A stretch of DNA of 64,000 nt, from contig JBEKXU010000006.1 of the NCBI GenBank assembly GCA_049511715.1, forward strand, positions 41,558-105,557. The letters run 5' to 3'. The stretch comes from JBEKHT01 sp049511715. GTDB taxonomy: Bacteria; Chloroflexota; Anaerolineae; Anaerolineales; RBG-16-64-43. A program made the position numbers and the translations under genes. Below the pieces are notes generated by a model, which was given only the letters and a program-made list of their open reading frames with translations, ran no database searches and was not told the DNA's origin. Positions 27,521-35,912 of the stretch are shown piece by piece (positions within the stretch are counted from its first letter, which is position 1; every line of letters begins with the position of its first letter).

Positions 27521-28770
27521 CGAACGCATCCTTGGGGAGATCCCCAGACCGCGACTTTGGCGCAACCCCCCCCGATAAGGCTTTGGCCCCCGGAGCCACC
27601 GTGCTCAAGGTGGTCGGGCTGGGCGGCGGAGGATCGAATGCGATCAACCGGATGATTGAACTGGGATTGGGAGGTGTCGAGTTCATTGCCTGCAACACGG
27701 ACCGGCAGGCGCTGGCCGCCTGCCTGGCTCCGGTTCAGGTCGCCCTCGGTCCGCACACGACCCGTGGTTTGGGCGCGGGAGGAATGGCGGATGTCGGCGA
27801 GGCGGCCGCGCGGGAGAGCGAGCAGGAACTGGCCGCCGTGCTGGCCGGCAGCGACATGGTCTTCCTGACCTGCGGCTTGGGCGGCGGCACGGGAACCGGC
27901 GCTATCCCGGTAGCCGCGGAAATCGCGCGCCGCGGGGGCGCGATCGTGATCGCGATCGTGACCCTGCCCTTCTCCTTTGAAGGACGCCGACGGGCGCAGA
28001 TCGCCGAAGCGGGCATGGAGCGGCTGCGCCAATACTGCGACACCCTGATCACGATCCCCAACGACCGGCTGCTTCAGGTCGCCCCGCGGCAGACCAGCTT
28101 TGACGTGGCCTTGAGGCTGGCGGACGATGTCCTCCGCCAGGGCGTGCAGGCCATTACCGAGTTGATCACCCGGCCGGGACTCGTGAACGTCGACTTCTCC
28201 CATGTTCGAGCCCTGATGCAGCTTGCGGGGGGAGCCTACTTCGCCGTCGGCCAGGGCAGCGGGCCAGAGAAGGCCGTGTCCGCCGTCCGCTCCGCGCTGC
28301 GCAATCCCATGCTCGAGATCGGGTCCCTGGACCACGCGGCCGGAATCCTGGTTCACTTCACCGGGGGCGAAGACCTGGAGCTCTTGGAAGTGCACCAAGC
28401 CATGCAGGAAATCCACGCCGCCGGAGCCAAGGACGCGGAGATCGTGTTCGGGGCAGCCATCGATCCGGGCATGAGCGGGCGCGTCCAGGCCATTATTGTC
28501 GTCACCGGCGTGGGTAGCCAGCCGCTGGGAAGCGTGCTGGCCGGCGCCTCCCACGTCCTCCTGCAAGCCACCACGGTTGGCCAGGGAGCACCGCGGGCGC
28601 AGCCGCTGGAGACCAATCCGGCTCCCGCGCCGCTCAGCCGCCGGGTCCAACCCCCCTCGGCAGAAGAAGACCTGGACGTCCCGGCCTTCATCCGCCGTCG
28701 CCGCCGGGGGCTCGAGGAGGCCCTGGCCTCGACCAGCAGCGATCCCCTGGTCCGAACGGGAAAGGCTTGA
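27517..28770 (+). CDS. ftsZ: Cell division protein FtsZ
   Basis: A 417-residue tubulin-like GTPase. It has the N-terminal VVGLGGGGSNAINRMI, the tubulin signature GGGTGTG (CGLGGGTGTGAIPVAAEIAR), the T7 loop VNVDFSHVRALM and the catalytic acidic residue there. The C-terminal conserved peptide DLDVPAFIRRRRR normally binds FtsA, SepF or ZipA at the membrane. The linker is Pro/Ala-rich and about 50 residues long. The gene is outside any division/cell-wall cluster: it follows the TIM-barrel gene with ATGA overlap, and its stop overlaps the next small gene (TGATG). It may be a second, conditionally expressed FtsZ; whether the genome has another copy cannot be seen here. Confidence 0.96.
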   Translation: MTNASLGRSPDRDFGATPPDKALAPGATVLKVVGLGGGGSNAINRMIELGLGGVEFIACNTDRQALAACLAPVQVALGPHTTRGLGAGGMADVGEAAARESEQELAAVLAGSDMVFLTCGLGGGTGTGAIPVAAEIARRGGAIVIAIVTLPFSFEGRRRAQIAEAGMERLRQYCDTLITIPNDRLLQVAPRQTSFDVALRLADDVLRQGVQAITELITRPGLVNVDFSHVRALMQLAGGAYFAVGQGSGPEKAVSAVRSALRNPMLEIGSLDHAAGILVHFTGGEDLELLEVHQAMQEIHAAGAKDAEIVFGAAIDPGMSGRVQAIIVVTGVGSQPLGSVLAGASHVLLQATTVGQGAPRAQPLETNPAPAPLSRRVQPPSAEEDLDVPAFIRRRRRGLEEALASTSSDPLVRTGKA

Positions 28771-29012
28771 TGACCATGGCCCTATCCTCTCAAATTATGG
28801 AACGGATCAGCGCGAGGGTGTACCGGGAGTACCCTGAACTGCGAGGGGTAGCTCCCAGCCTGACCACCCAGTCCGGCGGCGGAGGGCGGACCCAGTATGC
28901 CCTCACCTACCGAGGCAAGGTGCGAACTCAAAGCGGCGCCGTGCTTCCCCGCCAGGTTCGCGTGGTGGCGGACGAACGCGGTCAGATTTTGCGAATCAGC
29001 ACTTCCAAGTAA
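28770..29012 (+). CDS. Small conserved-looking protein coupled to ftsZ
   Basis: Eighty residues, ATG overlapping the ftsZ stop (TGATG). The C-terminal half forms likely beta strands (RTQYALTYRGKVRTQSG; RQVRVVADERGQILRISTSK), and the N-terminus is helical (SSQIMERISARVYREYPELR). No signal peptide, membrane segment or known motif was found. Its position suggests a role linked to FtsZ, for example as an assembly regulator, but there is no direct evidence. Confidence 0.7.
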   Translation: MTMALSSQIMERISARVYREYPELRGVAPSLTTQSGGGGRTQYALTYRGKVRTQSGAVLPRQVRVVADERGQILRISTSK

Positions 29013-29024
29013 GGAGGCAGAGAC

Positions 29025-29186
29025 ATGATCAACTTGGAACTTGCCTGGCTCAAAGCCCAGCTCTACCTGCTCAGGGCGGCGGAGGGAGCACTCACGGGGT
29101 TCTATTCGGTTCGAAAGTACCTGCGCCCGGCCGGCATCGCCTTGGCCGCTGGTTTCGCCCTGGGCCTCCTGGTGACCTGGATCTAG
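29025..29186 (+). CDS. 53-residue membrane protein at the end of the ftsZ operon
   Basis: ATG at 29025 follows AAGGAGGCAGAG, a near-perfect ribosome site, 12 bases after the preceding stop. The product has an amphipathic N-terminal helix (LELAWLKAQLYLLRAAEGAL) and a C-terminal hydrophobic helix (AGIALAAGFALGLLVTWI), so it is a likely tail-anchored peptide. No homologue is recognised. Small size and tight spacing suggest an accessory subunit of the same complex. Confidence 0.7.
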   Translation: MINLELAWLKAQLYLLRAAEGALTGFYSVRKYLRPAGIALAAGFALGLLVTWI

Positions 29187-29215
29187 GCCAGGGCCAAAGC
29201 GTCCTCCCGCAGGCC

Positions 29216-29658
29216 CTATTCCTCGCTCACCAGCCGCGCGGGCACAAAGCGGCTCGCCCCCGCACCGAGCCAATCCCCCAGCAGCTCGAAGGCACGGCAT
29301 TCCCATCCCCCCGAGGGCCCCGGCGCCCAGATCAAATAAATAGCCTCCGGATAGGCAGCCTCCGCCAAGTCCGTCGGCGAGGGATGGATCGGTCCCGCCG
29401 GGTGCGAATGAAACACCCCAACCAGCTGCCACCCCTTTTGCTCAGCCTCAACCATGGCCCTGACCTGAGCCGTCCCCTCCAGCCGGAAGCGGCCTGGGCT
29501 ATGGAGGACATTTTCAATCGCCACCACCTGCCACCCCCGATCGGCGACGCCCAGGACGAGCCCGCAGGCCTCCTCCGGGGCGGCGCCAACGACCGCGCGC
29601 TTCATTTCGGCCAGATGCTGGCGGCGCAGGCGCAACACTCGCTGGCCGGGCTCTTCCC

Positions 29659-29662
<4 letters not shown>
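29216..29662 (-). CDS. JAMM/Mov34-type metalloprotease
   Basis: A 148-residue single-domain protein of the JAB1/MPN+ superfamily. The zinc motif is complete: Glu in APEEACGLVLG, then VFHSHPAGPIHPSPTD (HxHPxG...SxxD). Bacterial members remove ubiquitin-like or C-terminal tails, for example from sulfur carriers such as ThiS/MoaD-like proteins. No sulfur-carrier gene is adjacent. It overlaps the upstream lyase gene by four bases (ATGA at 29659), indicating coupled translation. Confidence 0.9.
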
Positions 29663-31110
<1,448 letters not shown>

Positions 31111-31148
31111 GAGGACTCTCCTCGTTCTCCCGGACCCGGTCGGACGAC

Positions 31149-31180
31149 AAAAAGACGGGAGCCGGCTCGGCTCCCGTCTT
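31149..31180 (-). terminator. Intrinsic terminator after the ferredoxin gene
   Basis: A 13-base perfect stem (31152-31164 with 31168-31180) with 3-base loop runs into TTTTT on the minus strand. It lies between the ferredoxin stop and the lyase start. Confidence 0.85.
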
Positions 31181-31194
31181 CGTCCCCCGGTCCC

Positions 31195-31590
31195 TCAGCG
31201 GGCCGAGTATCCGGGGCCCTCCTTGAAGAACTTGTAGTTGGGTTCGCTGTCGGGGCGCAGGTCCACCACCTGCCCCGGATTGAGCACGACCGTGTGGTCA
31301 ATGTGCACCGACTCTCCGTTGTGATTGTTCCCCTCGTAGACGGAGCTGCCCTCGGGACGGCTGACCCGCTCACCCCCCTTGGCCTGGTACCCGACCGGCA
31401 CCTCATCTTCGGGGAAGATCGCCCCGAACGGGCACTCCGGGACACAGGCTCCGCAGTCGATGCAAGTCTCGGGATCGATGTAGTACCAAGGCCACTGGTC
31501 TTGAGGCTTGCCGGCAATAATGCACTCCACCGGACAAACGTCGACACAGCCCCCATCGCGCAAGCAGAGACTGGTGATGATGTGCGTCAT
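31195..31590 (-). CDS. Ferredoxin, 2[4Fe-4S]-type or seven-iron
   Basis: A 131-residue electron carrier. The first cluster-binding segment is CLRDGGCVDVCPVEC, the second CIDCGACVPECP. In the first segment the spacing (CxxxxxxCxxxC) resembles seven-iron [3Fe-4S][4Fe-4S] ferredoxins. A 65-residue C-terminal extension without cysteines follows (PEDEVPVGYQAKGGERVSR onward). ATG 31590 (MTHIITSLC) has GAGGAG at 7-bp spacing; the open frame upstream is not ferredoxin-like. It is transcribed towards the terminator and follows the superoxide dismutase by about 90 bases. Confidence 0.9.
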   Translation of the reverse strand: MTHIITSLCLRDGGCVDVCPVECIIAGKPQDQWPWYYIDPETCIDCGACVPECPFGAIFPEDEVPVGYQAKGGERVSRPEGSSVYEGNNHNGESVHIDHTVVLNPGQVVDLRPDSEPNYKFFKEGPGYSAR

Positions 31591-31681
31591 GCTGGGATCT
31601 CCTCTCGATCGACAGGTTCCCGCCGCCCCTCCGCGGGAACGGCCTCTCCTGACCTCCGCCCGGCCCGACCGCGACCGGGAG

Positions 31682-32290
31682 CTACTTGCTGAACTCCACC
31701 GCGAAGCGCTTCGCCACCTCCGGCCAGTTGACCACGTTCCACCACGCCTGAATGTATTCGGCTCGGCGGTTCTGATACTTGAGGTAGTAGGCATGTTCCC
31801 AGACGTCGAGAATCAGGATGGGGATCGCCCCCCACTGGGTCAGGTTTTGGTGTTTCTCGGCGGTGAGAATCTCCAGGTGCTTCTTGGAGGGCTGCACGAC
31901 CAGCAGAGTCCAGCCCGATCCTTCCACCGCCCCCGAGGCCGCGCTGAACTGCTTGCTGAACGCATCGAAAGATCCAAACGATTCTTCGAGCTCCTTCAGC
32001 AGGTCCCCGCCCGGCTTGCCCCCGCCCCCCTTGCCGTTCGCGGCCATGATCTGCCAGAACATGGAGTGCAGGAAATGCCCGGATCCGTGAAAGGCCAACT
32101 CGCGCTCCCAGTGCTTGACGAGCGCAAAGTCGCCCTTGGCGCGCGCATCCTTCAGCATCGCCTCGGCCTTGTTGAGGCCGTCGACGTACGCCTTGTGATG
32201 AAGATCGTGATGAAGCCGCATGGTCTGGGCGTCGATGTAGGGCTCCAGCGCCTCATAGGGATACGGCAATGGGGGGAGTTCGTGTGGCAT
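31682..32290 (-). CDS. Superoxide dismutase, Fe/Mn type
   Basis: A 202-residue cytoplasmic enzyme that converts superoxide to oxygen and hydrogen peroxide. The metal ligands are visible: His in TMRLHHDLHHKAYVDGLN, His in FHGSGHFLHSMFW and the family signature DVWEHAYYLKYQNRR (Asp and His). A Gly-rich loop (NGKGGGGKPGG) is normal for SodA/SodB. Metal preference cannot be decided reliably from sequence. It has a consensus promoter and about 100 bases of leader. Its location next to ferredoxin, and ferritin further along, suggests handling of oxygen in a facultative or microaerobic organism. Confidence 0.96.
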   Translation of the reverse strand: MPHELPPLPYPYEALEPYIDAQTMRLHHDLHHKAYVDGLNKAEAMLKDARAKGDFALVKHWERELAFHGSGHFLHSMFWQIMAANGKGGGGKPGGDLLKELEESFGSFDAFSKQFSAASGAVEGSGWTLLVVQPSKKHLEILTAEKHQNLTQWGAIPILILDVWEHAYYLKYQNRRAEYIQAWWNVVNWPEVAKRFAVEFSK

Positions 32291-32399
32291 GGTTTGTCTC
32301 CTTGTCGAAAGAAACCCGACCCTCTTGACCGATTCCGAGGGATTCCGATACGATCATCCCGCCTGCAGATTCCCCGGGCAAACGGGCCTTAGGAGGGGC

Positions 32400-32428
32400 A
32401 TTGTATCTTTTCCGACCCACATTGTCAA
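32400..32428 (-). promoter_or_regulatory. Consensus sigma-70-type promoter of the superoxide dismutase gene
   Basis: TTGACA (32428-32423), 17-base spacer, TACAAT (32405-32400) on the minus strand. Confidence 0.8.
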
Positions 32429-32468
32429 GCAAAATCATCCCGCCACTTATCTCTTCCAAGGTACCCCG

Positions 32469-33464
32469 GTGAGCCCTGAGAGGAACCGCCCCAGCTCAGC
32501 CACCGCCTGGATCGTCATCAGCCTCGGGATCGCGGCCATCTCGACCGCTTCCCTCATGACCCGATTCGCCCAGGCGTTGGGGGCGCCCTCCTTGGTGATT
32601 GCGGCCGGACGCTTGGCCTTGGCGGCCCTGGCGATTTCCCCGGTCGTGCTGGCTCGCGACCGGCAGGAGCTGCGGACCCTGCCACGCAGGGAACTGTGGC
32701 TGGCACTCGCCTCCGGAATTTTCCTGGCCGTCCATTTTGCAACCTGGACGACCTCGCTGCAGTTCACCACCGTGGCCTCATCGGTCGTCCTGGTGAGCAC
32801 ATCGCCCCTGTGGGTCCTGCTTGCTTCCTTCGTCCTGTTTCGCGAGCGGCCGCGCCGCGCCACCGTCCTCGGCATGGGCTTGGCTCTTCTGGGAAGTGTG
32901 GGCGTCGCCCTCTCCGACGCCTGCTTGTCGACCGGCTGCTGGGCCTGCCCCGGGTCTGCGGGGCAGATCCTTTCCAGGCCGATTCTTGGAGATGGCCTGG
33001 CGCTGGCCGGCGCCCTCATGGCGGCGGGCTACTTCCTCCTTGGCCGCCGTCTGCGGCCGACCCTCTCCCTTCGCGCCTACGTGTTCCTCTCTTACGGAAT
33101 GGCGGCGCTCCTTTTGATGCTTTCCCTTCCGGCCGCCGGACTGAAGGTGGCCGGGTACTTGCCCTCGGCCTACCTCTGGATTCTGCTGCTGGCGATGATC
33201 CCGCAGCTCCTGGGTCACACGTCTTTCAATTGGGCCCTGCGCTACCTGAGCGCCGGATTCGTCACCATCGCGGTCCTGGGCGAACCGATCGGCGCGACTC
33301 TCCTGGCCTACCTCTTCCTGGATGAGACGCCGGGCGCGCTCAAGCTGGCCGGGGCGGCCCTGATCCTCGCGGGCATTCTCGTCGCCTCGCGGGCCGAGTG
33401 GCAAAGCCTTCGGTCCGAGGAAACCGATGAGGCCTCACCGAGGAAGGGAGCGGCGCGGACGTGA
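32469..33464 (+). CDS. EamA-family (DMT) transporter
   Basis: A 331-residue inner-membrane protein with about ten helices arranged as two EamA repeats. Examples are WIVISLGIAAISTASLMTRF at the start and LAYLFLDETPGALKLAGAAL in the second repeat. Drug/metabolite transporters move amino acids, nucleotides or other small metabolites; the substrate is unknown. The start is GTG 32469 with AAGG eight bases upstream, because further upstream the frame crosses the divergent sod promoter. A polar segment with two Cys-containing stretches (SDACLSTGCWACPGSAG) lies between helices and is unusual. A second paralogue lies at 34938-35912. Confidence 0.88.
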   Translation: MSPERNRPSSATAWIVISLGIAAISTASLMTRFAQALGAPSLVIAAGRLALAALAISPVVLARDRQELRTLPRRELWLALASGIFLAVHFATWTTSLQFTTVASSVVLVSTSPLWVLLASFVLFRERPRRATVLGMGLALLGSVGVALSDACLSTGCWACPGSAGQILSRPILGDGLALAGALMAAGYFLLGRRLRPTLSLRAYVFLSYGMAALLLMLSLPAAGLKVAGYLPSAYLWILLLAMIPQLLGHTSFNWALRYLSAGFVTIAVLGEPIGATLLAYLFLDETPGALKLAGAALILAGILVASRAEWQSLRSEETDEASPRKGAART

Positions 33465-33486
33465 GCCGCGATCCTCATCCCCAATG

Positions 33487-33514
33487 TTGCAAATCCTCGA
33501 AAAATGTGTATAGT
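33487..33514 (+). promoter_or_regulatory. Sigma-70-type promoter of the zinc-finger/H1-like gene
   Basis: TTGCAA (33487-33492), 16-base spacer, TATAGT (33509-33514). The ATG is only about 15 bases after the expected start, with GGAGG between. Confidence 0.6.
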
Positions 33515-33535
33515 GAAGACGAATAGGAGGCAGGG

Positions 33536-34135
33536 ATGTCTGCGTTTTCGTGGCGGTGCCAGTATTGCGGCTGGGCCTTCCAGATGAGCTCCGAAGCAGT
33601 TGCGTCTGCCCTCGCGGCTGCCGATGAGGCGAACGCCAGGCATCATCTCGAACATTGCCCGCGGTGCCGCAAGGCACTCAAGATCCCTGTCGATCAACTC
33701 CGGCGCCATGTTCCGGCAGGTGTCCTGGCCACTCCGCCGGACCTTCGCCCCACAGCCAGCACTATGGAGGAAAGGATTGCCATGAGCGAGAAACCTCCCT
33801 TCTCCCCCGTTGGAGGCCCGAAGCCCGAGCCGGGACAGCCATTCAGGCCCGAGGTTCAAAGGCCGCCATATCCTCCTCAACCTCCGGCGGCCCCGCCCTC
33901 TCCAATGATTCCCCCTTCCCCCTGGACCCCGCCTCCCCCTGCGGCCGTGACCCCGACGGCGCCGCTCATTAAGAAAGAGCCAGCCCGCGCGCCCGCAGCT
34001 CCCAAGAAGAGGCCGGCCAAGAAGGCCGCCCGCAAGGCTCCCGCTAAGAGGAGCGCAAAGAAGGCTGCGAAAAAGAAGGCCCCGGCAAAGAAAGCCTCGG
34101 GGCGCAGGGCGGCCAAGAGGTCGAGGAGAAAGTGA
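33536..34135 (+). CDS. Zinc-finger protein with proline-rich linker and histone-H1-like tail
   Basis: A 199-residue protein in three parts. Residues 1-50 carry CQYCGWAF and HHLEHCPRCRKAL, consistent with one Cys/His zinc site. Residues 75-145 are Pro-rich (PPYPPQPPAAPPSPMIPPSP). Residues 146-199 are almost only Lys, Ala, Arg and Pro (KKRPAKKAARKAPAKRSAKK), like histone H1 tails and bacterial nucleoid proteins of the HctB/AlgP type. The tail should bind DNA or RNA by charge. GGAGG before ATG 33536 supports the start. It stands alone, with its own promoter. Confidence 0.8.
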   Translation: MSAFSWRCQYCGWAFQMSSEAVASALAAADEANARHHLEHCPRCRKALKIPVDQLRRHVPAGVLATPPDLRPTASTMEERIAMSEKPPFSPVGGPKPEPGQPFRPEVQRPPYPPQPPAAPPSPMIPPSPWTPPPPAAVTPTAPLIKKEPARAPAAPKKRPAKKAARKAPAKRSAKKAAKKKAPAKKASGRRAAKRSRRK

Positions 34136-34192
34136 ACCCGGCCGGACCAGCCGGATCTGCCAGGCCGGTGAAGAACCATTGGGCACCGCCAC

Positions 34193-34229
34193 AAAAAAGA
34201 TGAGGAGCAGCCGGGCAGGGCTGCTCCTC
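34193..34229 (-). terminator. Intrinsic terminator after the PhoU-like gene
   Basis: An 11-base stem (34202-34212 with 34219-34229) is followed on the minus strand by ATCTTTTTTG. It terminates the leftward unit beginning at the recombinase or tilS. Confidence 0.8.
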
Positions 34230-34262
34230 TCGATTCGCTCAGGGGGACCGCAAGCGCTCGGC

Positions 34263-34886
34263 TCAGACTCGCTTCACGACGATATCGCTGATCGTGTTGG
34301 CCGCTTGATCGCCCCGATCGGCTGCGTTGGACAAGTGGCGGTAGATCTCGCGCAGCTTCAACATGGCCACGACGTGCTCCAGGTCGACCGTCTGGTTGAA
34401 CATGGCTCCCAAGGCTTCCCGGTAGACGCTCTCGATCCGGTTCTCGAGCGCCTTGGCCCTCACGGCATGATCCGAAGCGACATGCGGATGGTCGATGAGC
34501 TCGGTGACTGCGGTGTAGAGCTCCCGCGCCGCATCGGCCAGGAGGCTGGCCATCCGTTGCAGGTAGGGGTTAGGCTCCACCTTCAGGATTAGCATTTCAT
34601 CGACCGTCGTGTTCGCGTAGTCGAGCACATCATCAATCGTCAAGGACAAGGAATAGATGTCCTCGCGATCGAAGGGCGTCACAAACGTTCGGTTGAGTTC
34701 GTCGATCAGAATCCGTCGGGTCTCGTCCGCGGCGGTCTCAATTCGCGACACTTGCTGGGCCGTCTCCTCGCTGGGATTGCGCATGTACTCCATCAGGGCT
34801 TCCGAACCGGCCACAGCATACTTGGCCTGCTCGACCAACAGGTCAAGGAAGCGGCTGCGGCGTTTTCTCCAGAACCGGATCGACAT
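34263..34886 (-). CDS. DUF47/PhoU-like protein (Pit accessory protein type)
   Basis: A 207-residue all-helical protein of the DUF47 family. The repeats of the PhoU fold show in ETAADETRRILIDELNRTFV, FDREDIYSLSLTIDDVLDYA and LKLREIYRHLSNAADRGDQA, which include the metal-binding E(D)xxxD pattern of the fold. Such proteins usually accompany PitA-type phosphate transporters and modulate them. No transporter is adjacent here, so its partner is elsewhere. It follows an EamA transporter by about 50 bases. Confidence 0.88.
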   Translation of the reverse strand: MSIRFWRKRRSRFLDLLVEQAKYAVAGSEALMEYMRNPSEETAQQVSRIETAADETRRILIDELNRTFVTPFDREDIYSLSLTIDDVLDYANTTVDEMLILKVEPNPYLQRMASLLADAARELYTAVTELIDHPHVASDHAVRAKALENRIESVYREALGAMFNQTVDLEHVVAMLKLREIYRHLSNAADRGDQAANTISDIVVKRV

Positions 34887-34937
34887 GAGATTCCTCCTCC
34901 AGCAAGATTGGCCCTCTTCTGGGGCCCCGCTGAGCGC

Positions 34938-35912
34938 TCACGAGCGCGGGTCTTCCCGCGGCAGAGACAGGAGCGGCTCGGGAGCCTCGGGCACCGCCGG
35001 CCCTCCCTGTTCCGGGGGCGCCACCTGGGTCAGGAAAACTCCTCCAAGTATAAGTCCTCCGCCGATCCACTGCCCCGGCAGCATCCGTTCTCCCAGGAGA
35101 GTGACGGCCAGCACGGCCGTAAGGGCCGGCTCCAGCGAAGCCACCAGACTGGCGACCGTTGGCGAAAGGTACCTCAGCGAGGCCGAAAAGAGCCCATAGC
35201 CCAGCAAGGTCGGCAGCGCGAGCAGCGCCAGACCCGCCAGATCACGCGCCTCGAGGGGGTACCCGCGAGAATGAGCCAGCGCCTGCACGACCAGGAGAGC
35301 CGCGGCCGCAAAGACGAACCCGTAGAAGGTCCCTGTCCAGGTGTTGGCCAACCTCTTGGAGGCCATCTTCTCGGTCAGGCCAAACAGGGCGAAGGCCGCA
35401 CCGGCCCCCAACCCGACCAGAATGCCTCCCGCGCCCAGGCCCCCCTCCGGGCGGCTGCCGACCACCGCAATCAGGGCCACCCCGCCAAGGCCCAGACCGA
35501 CGGCGGCCGCCCTCCAACCGCTGATTCCCTCGCCCAGGAAGAGCCATCCGATCAGCACGTTGATGGCGGGGGCCACATACACCAGGACCGTCGCGAGAGC
35601 GGCTCCGTTCAAGGCAACAGAGAAAACCCAGAGCCCGTTCATCGCCGCCAGAGCGAGCCCCCCGTGCAGAATCAGAAGAGGAACATCGCTCGTGCCAATC
35701 TTCAGTGCTCTGGGCTGGGCCAGGGTCAGGACCGCGCCCAGGGCCAGCGCCACGGCGACGTCGCGCCAAGCCGCGAGAGTCAGCGGCGCAATCGCCGTGT
35801 CGGAGAGAAGGGTCCGCAGGATGATCGAGGTCGTGGACCAGCAGAACGTGCCCACCAGGGCGAGCGCCGCGCCCTTCGATCGTCCTCCTGCGGGCAACGG
35901 ACGGGACCTCAT
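34938..35912 (-). CDS. EamA-family (DMT) transporter
   Basis: A 324-residue inner-membrane protein with ten predicted helices in two EamA repeats, beginning GAALALVGTFCWSTTSIILR and with ATVLVYVAPAINVLIGWLFL in the first repeat. The second repeat has ASLVASLEPALTAVLAVTLL, the commonest conserved stretch of the family. The C-terminus is a Pro/Glu-rich tail. The substrate is unknown. The start ATG overlaps the tilS stop by four bases (35909-35912), so both are in one transcript. Confidence 0.9.
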   Translation of the reverse strand: MRSRPLPAGGRSKGAALALVGTFCWSTTSIILRTLLSDTAIAPLTLAAWRDVAVALALGAVLTLAQPRALKIGTSDVPLLILHGGLALAAMNGLWVFSVALNGAALATVLVYVAPAINVLIGWLFLGEGISGWRAAAVGLGLGGVALIAVVGSRPEGGLGAGGILVGLGAGAAFALFGLTEKMASKRLANTWTGTFYGFVFAAAALLVVQALAHSRGYPLEARDLAGLALLALPTLLGYGLFSASLRYLSPTVASLVASLEPALTAVLAVTLLGERMLPGQWIGGGLILGGVFLTQVAPPEQGGPAVPEAPEPLLSLPREDPRS

